Source: Parvularia atlantis (taxonomy: Eukaryota > Opisthokonta > Rotosphaerida). Taken from it: a stretch of 20,728 bases of DNA. Below are positions 8,252 through 18,309 of the stretch, piece after piece. The DNA is taken from NCBI GenBank assembly GCA_943704415.1, contig CALSCO010001437.1, positions 1 to 20,728 on the forward strand, given 5' to 3'. Position 1 is the stretch's first letter; each line of letters starts with the position of its first letter. The notes beneath the pieces were generated by a model. The model searched no databases and was not told the DNA's origin. It saw only the letters and a program-made list of their open reading frames with translations. Position numbers and translations under genes: made by a program.

Positions 8252-8985
8252 TCATGCGACAAACTTGAGGCATCTGCGGACCACGGTCAGAGCACAGGCG
8301 CGCGTGGAAGAGTCAGCGCACCTCGTCTCGCGGTGCGTCGTGCGGCACCGGAGGCTGCAGAAGTGCAGCCCGCACTGCACGCACGTGTACGGCGCCTCAA
8401 AGCTGCGACGCGTCAGCCGCGGCAGGCAGCGCCGCAGCGGCGCCAGCGCACCCGCAGACGGAGCAGAACTTGCGCGGCGGCACAGGCGACGGCCGCGTCT
8501 GGACCGACTGGTGCGTGGGCGTGCCGGGCGGCACCTCGATCGCGCGCTGCGTCGGCGTGCCGTGAGCGTGGCCGTCTGCGCCGTGCGCGTGCACGCTGCA
8601 GCCGCACCGCCTCCTCGATCAGCAGCGCGAGCGGCTTGCGCGACAGCGGGCGCGTGATCTCCTTGCGCTGGCGGCGGCGCTTGACCGTGTTGTGCGCTGC
8701 GGTCGCATGAGCACCGTACGATGCACGTTCGCGCCGTGCGCACCGGGGTTTGGGTGCTCGGGGACGGCCGTGAGCTCGACGGCCGCGTCGGGCTGGTGAT
8801 TGTCGCGCTCGAGCTCCTCCAGGTGCCGCTGTAGCCGCCGCTCGCGCGTGCTGCGCCTCACCATGAGCCGATCGCACGCCCGCAGGGCCCCCTCCCCTCT
8901 TCGAGCGCGCGCACCGGTCGTCCAGCACGCGCCCGCCCACGGCCGCCTCGAGGCGCGCGGACGGCGCACGACGCGGCGCGGGCAT
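8252..8985 (-). CDS. VPS71: SWR1-complex zinc-HIT protein (Vps71/ZNHIT1)
   Basis: A 154-residue protein, the same length as human ZNHIT1. Vps71 (Swc6) is a subunit of the SWR1 chromatin remodeller that places histone H2A.Z in nucleosomes. Exons (minus): 8985-8915, 8850-8744, 8696-8608, 8546-8452, 8402-8322 and 8273-8252. The N-terminus has the family helix (RVLDDRTRERRLQRHLEELE and ERDNH). The C-terminus is a full HIT zinc finger: CSVCG, CVQCG, CSLRC and HRETRC, giving the C2-C2-C2-HC ligand set. It ends CLKFVA (human: CLKWTV). All five introns are 47-64 nt with GT-AG ends, and the last exon carries only seven amino-acid codons and the stop. It is divergent from the mitochondrial protein gene across 53 bp. 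Confidence 0.93.
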
Positions 8986-9038
8986 TGGGTCTGCGCTATG
9001 ACGATGCTGTACGCACCAGATGTCAGTCGACTGCCATC
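8986..9038. promoter_or_regulatory. bidirectional promoter region, 53 bp
   Basis: Minimal spacer between the divergent starts at 8985 (minus) and 9039 (plus). No named element is seen. At 53 bp both transcripts must start within or beside this segment. Confidence 0.45.
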
Positions 9039-9828
9039 ATGCTCGCACGGACCGTCGCGCGCCGCATCGCGCCGGCGGCTCGCGCCCTCTCGACGGCCAC
9101 GCCGCCGCCGCCGCCGCCACCCGCGGTGACGCCGGCCGAGCAGGAGACGTGCGTGTGGCGCGTGCGTGCGGCGCGGGCGCGTCACGTGCGCGCTGAGTGG
9201 CGACGCAGCGCGCGGCTCAAGACGGAGGCAGACGCGCCGCCCAAGACGGACGGCGAGGTCGTCGCCGACAAGCCGCGGCGCGGGCGTGGCCTGGCGGCGT
9301 CGTGCGTCCGCTTGGTGTCCGTCGTGCGCGTGCTCGTGTGCGGCTGACGCGGAGCGGACGCGGCCGGCGCAGCGTCATCGGCTTCTTTGCGGGGCTGGCA
9401 GGCGCGGCCGGCGCGGGCTACTACGTGCTCAAGAGCCAGTACGAGGAGCAGACCGACACGCTCGGCGCCGACGTCAACAAGCTCATCAAGACCGTCGAGC
9501 AGGTGCGGCGCCGTGGCGGCCGTGGGACCGATGCGCTCACCGCGACGCCCGACAGCTGCGCGACTATGTCCAGCGCGTCGACGCGCTCGAGCGCGAGCTC
9601 AAGCGGCTACAGGCCGGCGTGCCGAGCAAGCAGGACGTGGACGCGCTGCGGACGGACATCGTGCGCTCGCTGGTGCGGCGCGCGCGGGGCCGCCCCCCCG
9701 GATGGCTTCGTCGCTCACGCGCGCAACGCCAGGACAACATGCAGGCGAGCCAGCTCAGGACGCAGTCGCACGTGTGGAGCCTCGAGCAGGAGGTGCTGCG
9801 GTTGCGCACGCCGGGCGCGTCGCACTAG
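9039..9828 (+). CDS. mitochondrial membrane protein with C-terminal coiled coil
   Basis: A 177-residue protein with exons 9039-9148, 9209-9301, 9373-9502, 9556-9660 and 9733-9828. The N-terminus is a classic mitochondrial presequence (MLARTVARRIAPAARALSTA), followed by a Pro-rich linker. A single Gly/Ala-rich membrane helix follows (VIGFFAGLAGAAGAGYYVLK, about residues 68-87), then heptad-like segments (LRDYVQRVDALERELKRLQ and SHVWSLEQEVLRLR). The layout matches a small inner-membrane protein with a coiled-coil domain on one side. I do not recognise the family precisely. All introns are GT-AG with matching phases, and the first exon's ATG gives the presequence. It is convergent with DBR1 (110 bp). 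Confidence 0.8.
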
Positions 9829-9938
9829 AGTGCGCCTCTCGCTGCTCGCTGCCCCCCGCGGCACGGCCGCTCCCGTGTGCTGTGCTGTGCTGTGCGAGGC
9901 TGAGCGCGATGGGCTCTTTGAGCTGCTGCTGAGCGTTC

Positions 9939-11663
9939 TCACTCGTCTAGTGCGATCTCGTCCGGGTTGGTACCCTCTACCTCGCCGTCCTCGGGCAGCG
10001 CGATTTCGTCGGCGTTGGTGGCGGGTGGCGCGGCCGCCGGTGCGGGCACGTTCACCTGCACGCTGAAGAAGTCCGGGATCCCGAGCATGTCGCAAAACGC
10101 GCGTGTCTGCGGGTTGGGCACTGCCCGTCTCCGTCGCTGTCAGCATCGGCCTGAGGCGCACGGCTCGCGCGGAACGCACCTGGCCGCTGCCCGCGTCGCC
10201 AGTCCGGGTGACCGGGCACCGTCACGGCAAAGTTGCGCGGCACCTCGAGGCTCTGCATCGACAGCCGCAGCTGCTCCACCTCGTCGGGCGTGGGCCGGTG
10301 GCGCGCCGGGTCGCTCATGTCGACAAACTGCGGCCGGCGGTGCTGCGACGCGAGCAAGAACGCCGTGCGGCGCACGACCGCGAGCCACTCGGCGTCGTAC
10401 TCGACGCGCCCGTCAAACGTCTGCCGCGCGCTCAGCCAGCCGTTGGCATGCGCATATAGTGAAGCGCGCCTTGTCGGGAAAGTCGACGATCTGGAGATAG
10501 TCGCGGTTTGGCAGGCACTTGTCGAGCGACAGGAAGCGCGTCGTGGGCGCGTCGGGCCTGCTCGCGCGCGGTCAGTTGCGCACGACAGACACGGCAGCCG
10601 TACCCGGGGCCGTGCCGCACAAGCGCTGCAAACTTGACGTGCAGGTGCGCCGAGAACCAGTACGCGGGCCGGAGCGCGCCGAGCAGCGTCGCGGCGGCGG
10701 GACTGCGTTCACATGCGTCAGCCGAGCGTGTGCGACTGCTGCCAGGGCGCGCGCCGCACCTGCCGAGCGAGTGGTCGCCGACTTCGCGCCGCAGGAACGC
10801 CTTGCGCCGCAGCAGGTCCTCTGTGTCGCCGTACAGCGCGATGTCGGTCGGCCAGTCGTGCGAAAGGAAGATGTCCACCGGCACGGACAGCTGTGCGCGC
10901 GCTCGCTGGTCAGCGCCACACTGCCTCGCCTACCGAGCGCGCACACCTGCGACAGCCGCACGACGTCGACCTCGCGCACGTGGTACACGCTGCGCTTCGT
11001 GTCCTCCGAGAACGGTGCGCGCTCGTAGTGCCCGAGGTTGTAGTGCTTCGGGTCAAAGATGCCTTTTGCCGCGCCGCGCCGCCGCGCGTCAGCACGTGCG
11101 CAACGCGCGATCGAGAGCGTGCGCGCACCCGACAGCCCCGCGATGCGCAGCCCGCCGATGTTGACCGCGCCCGCAAAGCCGAGAAAGTAGATGTTCTCGC
11201 ACACCCAGCCGCCGTGGAAGCTGCGCCCGTGCGGTCAGGCCGCGACCCCCAAAAGTGCAAGAGCGCGCACAGCTCGAGCAGGTAGTTGCTCGCCTCGTGG
11301 TTGCCGCCGATGAACACGGTCAGCACCGGCGCGCGCTTGCGCCCCGTGTAGTACTCCCAGAAACAGCCCAGCGCGCGGTACTTTTGCGGCACGGCCATCG
11401 CGTCCAGGTCGTCCTCGTTGCGGATGCTCTGCTCGCGGGTCAGGTCGGTCGCCGTTGTGCTTAGCCTGAGCCGCGCGCCTGGAAGTCGCCGCAGCACAGC
11501 AGCAGGTCCACCGGCCCGCCCTCGGGGGCCAACCGCGCCAGCGCGGCGTACACTGCGTCGAGCTCGCCGTGCAGGCAGCCCTCGACCGCGATCTGCGAGG
11601 GGCGCGCCCGCAGCTGAGCTTGAGCCGAGTGCGATGCGGCGGCGACCGTCACCGTACCCGCAT
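9939..11663 (-). CDS. DBR1: RNA lariat debranching enzyme Dbr1
   Basis: A 408-residue metallophosphoesterase that cuts the 2'-5' bond of excised intron lariats in the nucleus. Exons (minus): 11663-11658, 11592-11479, 11428-11271, 11220-11129, 11062-10947, 10890-10760, 10702-10604, 10557-10470, 10420-10180 and 10120-9939. All signature motifs are present: [10 protein letters not shown] (Cys8, His10), LLCCGDFQ (Asp38), FIGGNHEAS (Asn83, His84), FLSHDWP and [14 protein letters not shown]. The Dbr1-specific C-terminal domain follows ([31 protein letters not shown]) and an acidic tail. Exon 1 is only ATGCGG, after which IAVEGC begins. Introns 2 (11478-11429) and 8 (10469-10421) are GC-AG with GCGCGC donors; introns 1 and 7 use GTACGG; intron 4 ends in AAG. 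It lies 150 bp downstream of the Artemis-like gene. Confidence 0.93.
10421..10469 (-). other. DBR1: GC-AG intron (donor GCGCGC) in DBR1
   Basis: Intron 8 of DBR1, 49 nt, GCGCGC...GCGGCAG. No GT dinucleotide lies within it, and read-through ends at a TGA just beyond. Splicing joins LQIVDFPDK to [13 protein letters not shown], the expected order in Dbr1. Confidence 0.8.
11429..11478 (-). other. DBR1: GC-AG intron (donor GCGCGC) in DBR1
   Basis: Intron 2 of DBR1, 50 nt, GCGCGC...GAGCAG, with CTGACC near its end. The segment contains no GT dinucleotide on the minus strand. Read-through meets an in-frame TAA. Splicing gives [14 protein letters not shown], matching the invariant CCGDFQ-xxRN junction of the family. 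Confidence 0.85.
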
Positions 11664-11813
11664 CGCGCACGTGACCCGGAAGTGTGACAGCAGCCTGACG
11701 CACTTCAAGTCGCGTGATCGCAGCAGCGGCGGGAGAGCCAGCACCGTGCGTGCGCGGGGCGTCGCTGTGCGCTGCACTCACGGTCGTCTGAGGTCCATTG
11801 TGGTCTGTCTGTT
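11664..11813 (-). promoter_or_regulatory. 150-bp spacer between tandem minus-strand genes
   Basis: Between the Artemis-like stop (11814) and the DBR1 start (11663). It contains GTGACCCGGAAGTGTGACAG-like and CACTTCAAG-like stretches on the plus strand but no element I can name. It must hold the end of one transcript and the promoter of the next. Confidence 0.4.
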
Positions 11814-14186
11814 TCACAAACAATCCCTCCGGACACGTACAGCGCGCACAACCGCCCGCATCTCGCTCAGCTGCGCCGCGGCCGGCGGTCCACGCGCGGC
11901 CGCCGCGAGCGAGTACGTCGTGAAGCCCTGGGCGAGCAGCTCGTCGATGATGCGCCCGCGGCTTGGCGCTGGCGGCTGTGGCGGTGGCGGTGGCGACGGC
12001 AGACGGTCGCGCGACACCAGGCCCGCAAAGTCTTGGCTCGAGAGGCCCGCCATCTCGACCGGCTGCGTCTCTTGCGCGTCGCCCTCGCCGGCGACGTCGT
12101 TCTCGCGGTCCTCGCTGAACGGCGGTGCGTGGAGCACGACGGCCGACTTGCCCACCGCGCCGCGCCGCTCGACGGCCGGGCTGTTGACCGGCTGCAACAC
12201 CGTGCACGCCTCGTCGACCGCGGCCGGCGGCGGCACCGGCAGCTGGTCGGTCACGTTGCACACGAGCAGGGCCTGTGCTGGCGCCGGCGCCGCCGCGTGC
12301 AGCAGCCGCAGCTTGTCGAGGTAGTCGGGCGTCTCGGCGTAGGGCGCGTGGAACGTCTTCGGCTTGCGCGTCCTGTGCTGCGCGTGAGCCTCGGCAGCGA
12401 TCGGCAAGGTCTGCCGCACCGCTGCAGCGACTGCTCCGACGTTGCGCGGCGCAACGGAGAGGCCGGCGCGGGCGGTGTGACCAAGCCGGCAGGCAGAGCG
12501 CTGCGAACCTGTCAGCCGGCTCTTTCAGACGCCGCACGCGCACCTGATCGAGCGCTGCGGTGCCGGCGAGAAGGGCTGGAAGACGGCGGGCGCGGTCGGC
12601 ACGCCAGGCGTCTGCGCGCTCGGTCGTTGTCAGTGGCGGCACCCGCCGGCAGCCCGCACGCGCACCTCCTCGCGCGTCAGGCCCGCGAAGCACGATCGCG
12701 CCCAGTGCGCGTGCGCGTCAACGCTGACGGTGAAGACGAGCTTGCGCGGGCGCACCTTGGCCACGAGCAGCTGCATCTCCTCCACCGACGAGTGGAAGGC
12801 GAAGAACGAGCGCTGCGGGGGCGCCGTGGTTGTCGTGAGTGCACGACACGAGCGCGCGCGGCCGCACGCAACGATCCACCGCGACGTGTCGTGCGTCTTC
12901 TGCAGCGTCGACGGCACGGCGCGCAGGGCGTGCTTGTGGTTGACCCACCACATCGTGGACGGGTCGATTGTCCAGAAGTTGCCGGGCTCGCGGCGGTTGT
13001 AGCATTCCTGCCGCGGCGTGAGCGACGCGGGGCGCGTCCGCAAAACGAGGCGCTCGCACCGACGCGTCGCCAAACTTGGTCGTGTGCCGCGGGTCCGAGC
13101 AGGCGTGGAAGCGCGTGCCGGCGCCGTTGACCGTCAGCCAGGCCTGCACGGGCTCGCCGTCCATCAGCACGCCCTCGTACAGCGAGAAGCGGTTCGTGTC
13201 GACGTGGATCTGCGCGGCCCGTCATTGTCGCCGTGCACCTTGTGCGCGCACACCTTCTGACCGTAGCGGTGGAAGATCGCGCGCCAAATGCCCTCGTAGC
13301 CGAGGATGCCCGCGGCGAGGTGGAAGCGGTCGCTCGGGTGCTCGGCGATGACCTGGAGGACGTCGGCGATCGAGCGCTCCTGCGTGCGGCGCGCCGTGAG
13401 CAGAGCGCGGCAGGGCGCAGGCCGCGCACGCACACGCGATGGGAAGACGCGCGCCGTGGGCATGCAGAACGTCGTGTCGAGGTACATTGTGTCGATGACC
13501 TGCTCGCTGCGGCAGCAGAACGCGTCAGCACTCGCTTCGTCAGGGCGCGCAGCAGGCGCGGCCGCACTCGAACGGCGACGCCTTGTCTTTGTGCAGCCGC
13601 GCGAGCATCTCGGGCTCGAGGCGGCAGTCGCCTGGGTCACCCGCGCGTCAGCACCGGTCGACGGGTTGGCGGCGCACCCGTGTGTAGGACGTTGCCGTGC
13701 GGGCCGCAGACGAGGAACCTGCGGACGCGATCAGCCGCACGGTGCGAGAAGAGGGGCGTGACGCGCACATGAGCGAGCCGATCGTATGGTGCGCGGGCAA
13801 GGCCGTGACGGCGACCGCGTCGGCGCCGAGCTGCACGGTGCGCGTCTCAAACTCGTCGATCGGGCGCAGCACCGCATCCAGCTCGCGCGGGTACTTGAAG
13901 CGCCCGCCCGGCTCGCGCTCGTTCAGCAGCAGCAGCAGCGTGGCCGGCGCGCAGTAGATCGGCCCGGGGAAGCCCTGGACGCCCTCAAGGTGGTCTGCGC
14001 GCGCGCGCGCGCGGACGATCAGCAGGTGGCGCTGCCGTTGCGCGCGCACAGATCCGCACCCGTGTGTGCGTGCGACAGCAGGCCCACGACCGCCACGCCC
14101 GGCCGATGCGGCCCGCAAAACCGGTCCACGACGAGCCCCGCGTAGCCGGCGACGCGGCCGGGGCCGCCCGGCGGCAGCGCGCTCAT
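11814..14186 (-). CDS. Artemis-like SNM1-family nuclease (metallo-beta-lactamase/CASP)
   Basis: A predicted 602-residue DNA-repair nuclease of the SNM1/Pso2/Artemis family, which processes DNA ends and crosslinks. Exons (minus): 14186-14060, 13994-13769, 13718-13678, 13631-13549, 13499-13434, 13379-13254, 13209-13060, 13007-12873, 12812-12666, 12611-12544, 12500-12420 and 12372-11814. Visible motifs are the metal site HAHTDH (His39-His44), a motif-3 histidine in [13 protein letters not shown], a motif-4 Asp in LHTGDCR, the SNM1 signature YLDTTFC, and [11 protein letters not shown] in the beta-CASP part. The MBL fold begins almost at the N-terminus ([10 protein letters not shown]), as in Artemis rather than Pso2. 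The last 190 residues are a Pro/Ala-rich tail. Intron 4 appears to be GC-AG and intron 8 uses GTTGCG, so those junctions are less certain. Confidence 0.87.
13500..13548 (-). other. probable GC-AG intron (donor GCGCCC)
   Basis: Intron 4 of the Artemis-like gene. Exon 4 reads into a TGA two codons after this point, and no phase-compatible GT lies before it. GCGCCC...GAGCAG (49 nt, internal GCTGACGCG) joins PFECGRACC to [12 protein letters not shown] in frame. Alternatives are an acceptor 7 nt earlier with a different donor, or a sequence error. Confidence 0.6.
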
Positions 14187-14257
14187 CCTCGCTTTGTGCG
14201 TGTGTGTTTGGCGCCAAAACTGACGCTTTCCTCCAGATCCGGCGCGCCATCTCGACC
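14187..14257. promoter_or_regulatory. bidirectional promoter with palindromic E2F-type site
   Basis: A 71-bp spacer between the Artemis-like start (14186, minus) and the aldo-keto reductase start (14258, plus). It contains TTTGGCGCCAAA at 14207-14218, a perfect 12-bp palindrome and the ideal E2F/DP consensus on both strands, 20 bp from the Artemis ATG. DNA-repair genes are common E2F targets where E2F exists. Function in this organism is inference. Confidence 0.6.
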
Positions 14258-15739
<1,482 letters not shown>

Positions 15740-15858
15740 GCGCTGCAGTGAGCGGCTGTGCATGTGTTTTTGTGGATGCTGGTTGCTCGTGAACTTCATG
15801 TCGCATGGCAAAAGCTGGGCCAAGTGATCAGTTTACACCTGAAAGAGTTACATGAAAG

Positions 15859-16950
15859 CTAGCTCTGCACCGCCACGCCCTGCAGCCAGTCGCCCCAGGC
15901 GAGCGGCAGCGCCGGCAGCACCGTCGCGACGACGCGGTGCAGCAAAAAGCCGCACAGGTAGTAGGCGCGCGGGCGCTCGGCCGCGACGGCGTGGGCGATC
16001 AGCTCGGCGGCCGCGTCGACGGGCAGGCAGTGCAGGGGCGAGCGTGCGGTGGCCTGGATGCTGCGCAGGTGCCGCAGGAAGTGTGCGTGGAACGGCGTCC
16101 GGGCGAAGCGTTCTGCGAGCGCGTCCGTGACCGTGCGCAGCCCCGGCGTGTCCACAAAGATGGCCTCGAGCAGCGCGACGTGCACGCCGAGCGGCCGCAG
16201 CTCGCGCCGCAGACACGTCGCGAGCGAGCTCAGGCCCGCCTTGGTCATCGAGTAGGTCGCGTTGAACTGTCACGGTATGTCCGCGCGTCAGCCGGTCCCG
16301 TTGCCACGACATGCACCGGCACCTCGTCGGGCAGCCGCGCGGCGAGCGACGACACGAGCACGACGCGCCCGCGCGCCGAGGCCAGCGCCGGGTACAGCTG
16401 CTGCACGAGGCGGAAGCTGCGCCGCGCCGCCTGCGATCAGTCACCCGTCACGCCCTTCGCATCGCGCACAACGCACGCCGACAGCAGGTTGATGTCGAAG
16501 ACGCGCCGCCACTCGGCCTCAGGCACGAGCACGCTCGGCGCGTACTTGGTCAGGCCGGCACAGTGCACGAATGCGTGCAGCGGCGCGCCGTCGACGCCGC
16601 CCTGCGCCGCCATCGCGCGCGCCACGGCCGGCCCGTCGGTCACGTCGACGGCGAGCGGCGTGACGCGGGCGTCCGTCCCGAAGGCGCGCTGCAGCCCCGC
16701 CGCATCCACGTCCAGCGCGAGCACGGCGAAGCCCAGATCGGCCAGGCGGCGCGACGTGGCGAGGCCTGGGATGGCGCGCGCTCGTCCGGTCAGCATCGCC
16801 TTCTGCAACCGCACACATCGCACCGACGCCCGATGCCGCGCCCGTCACGAGCACGCGGTGCCCGCGCCCGGCCTCGAGCCGGCCGTCTCGTGCGCGCCAC
16901 CACAGCGCCGCCAGCACCAGCGCGGCCGCGGCCAACACCGGCAGCAGCAT
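15859..16950 (-). CDS. membrane-anchored short-chain dehydrogenase/reductase (RDH/17-beta-HSD-like)
   Basis: A 312-residue SDR. Exons (minus): 16950-16824, 16765-16470, 16430-16323 and 16266-15859. An N-terminal signal-anchor (LLPVLAAAALVLAALWW) precedes the Rossmann start VLVTGAASGVG (TGxxxGxG, residues 36-43). Next come an NAG-like motif (VHCAG), FDINLL, the catalytic serine region VVLVSSLAAR and the active-site pair Tyr182/Lys186 (YSMTK). The order SLAARLP, YSMTKAGLSSLA, LRRELRPLGVHVALLE and the YYLCGF tail resemble retinol/17-beta-hydroxysteroid dehydrogenases. The substrate could be a lipid, sterol or retinoid-like alcohol and cannot be fixed. Intron 2 is only 39 nt, the shortest in the window. 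The start lies 43 bp after the stop of the upstream thioesterase on the same strand. Confidence 0.88.
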
Positions 16951-16993
16951 GATTGATGATGATCAATGAATATGCAACAAAAAAGGTTGCATG
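16951..16993 (-). other. 43-bp AT-rich intercistronic spacer with two hairpins
   Basis: Spacer between the thioesterase stop and the dehydrogenase start, both minus. It holds two inverted repeats: ATGCAAC/GTTGCAT (16972-16978 with 16986-16992, A/T-rich loop) and ATTGAT/ATCAAT (16952-16957 with 16962-16967). It is strikingly AT-rich for this genome. It must contain both the 3' end of one gene and the promoter of the next, unless the pair is co-transcribed. Confidence 0.6.
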
Positions 16994-18120
16994 TTACAGC
17001 AGCGGCTGGATGCGCAGGTGCCGCGGCTCGGGCGTGAGCGCCGCCAGAGCCGTGCGGATGCGCGACGCCACGCGCCCGCTCCGCGCGCTCTCAAACTCGT
17101 ACGTGACGAATCGCGCCGCCGGCCCGCGCTCAGCCCAGACGTAGATCGCGAGCGGCTCGTCGGCCACGAGCTCGGCTGCACGCGCCCACCCGTGTCAGTG
17201 CCGTCAGCCCGCCGAGGGCAAGCCGCACGGACGCACCGATGTACTCGATGTAGACCTCGGACGTCGACAGCTCCGCGAGCCCGCGCGGCAGCGCGCCGGC
17301 CGCCTGCGCCGCCGCCCGTGCGTCCTCCATCAGGAACATGTACTTGCCGTTGTTGATGTGGTGCAGCGCGTCGGTGTCGCTCTGGCGCACGGTGGCGCGG
17401 TGCGCGAAGGCTGCGGGAGGCGGCAGCAGTCAGCGGCGATGTCGCGCTTGTCTGCAGGCGCACCGTCCGCCGGCCGCTTCGACGCGACGCGCTCGCACGC
17501 GATCTTGGTCTCGACCGGCACGACCAGCTGGCGCATGCGCTCGCTGTTGGGCACGGGCACGCCGCGCCCATTGGCGACGTAGACGCGCGTGCTGGTGACG
17601 CGCGCGAGCAGGACCGCGTCTCTTGCGCGGCGGATCTGCGCTCACCACGGCAGTCAGCAGCCGCGCCAGCACCGGCCGCGAAGCGTGCCTCGAAGCTAAA
17701 GTCGACGGCCTTGTGCGCGACGCGCGAGACCCACGCGGTCACGCGCACGGCCGTCTTGTGCGCAACGGCGCCGGCGTACACGTGGACGCGGTGCGCGCGG
17801 TAGACGGTGCCGAGCCCTGCGCGATCGCCCGCGGCTGTCACGGCGCGTCTCGTCCGCGCGTGCGCCCGCACCCTCTGGGATGCTCGCAAAGGCCGGGAGG
17901 AAGCGCGGCGTGGCCTCGAGGTAGTCCTGCGCCTCGTCGATCCACGTGAGCAGCGCGTTGAGGTAGTCCCAGTGCGTCGATCGCTCCTGCCATGCTGCGC
18001 GCGCGTGCATGAGCATGACGAAGCGAGGCGAACGCGAGACGACGACGCACTGGCGCGGTGCTGCCACTCGAGCGCGTCGACGCCAAACATCGGCGCGTCA
18101 GGCCGATCAGGCGCAACCAT
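16994..18120 (-). CDS. double-hotdog acyl-CoA thioesterase
   Basis: A predicted 282-residue thioesterase with two hotdog halves, which would hydrolyse acyl-CoA to free fatty acid and CoA. Exons (minus): 18120-18051, 17994-17872, 17816-17673, 17619-17464, 17410-17237 and 17175-16994. The second half carries the 4HBT motif SDTDALHHINNGKYMFLMED (Asp178 and the HxNN turn). The first half has HWDYLNALLTWIDEAQDYLE and the strands VHVYAGAV and AVRVTAWVSR. Intron 3 (17672-17620) is drawn with a GAG acceptor so that LLARVTSTRVYVANGRG stays in frame; a GC donor with the upstream CAG is the alternative. The ATG at 18120 has a good context (GGCCATGG). Substrate chain length is unknown. The pairing with the SDR gene 43 bp downstream suggests related lipid metabolism. 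Confidence 0.8.
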
Positions 18121-18309
18121 GGCCGCGGTCTGGCAAAACACGAGCTCACGCACACCCGTAGGATGCAAAATGGAGGGAAACGGTCGCGCCGTTACGGATT
18201 CAGTTCAAACTTCCTCCTTCTCCTCCTTCTCTCTCTCTCCCGCCTGCCACCCGCTGCTCACCGCCGCAGCCGCCCGCAGCCGCCACCGCAGCACGCCGCA
18301 CGCAGAGCC
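18121..18309. promoter_or_regulatory. bidirectional promoter with CT-rich tract
   Basis: A 189-bp spacer between the thioesterase (minus) and cyclin (plus) starts, the largest divergent promoter in the window. A pyrimidine tract (CTTCCTCCTTCTCC then CTCTCTCTCC, about 18210-18241) lies 70-100 bp before the cyclin ATG, as is common in fungal core promoters. No TATA box is seen. Confidence 0.6.
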
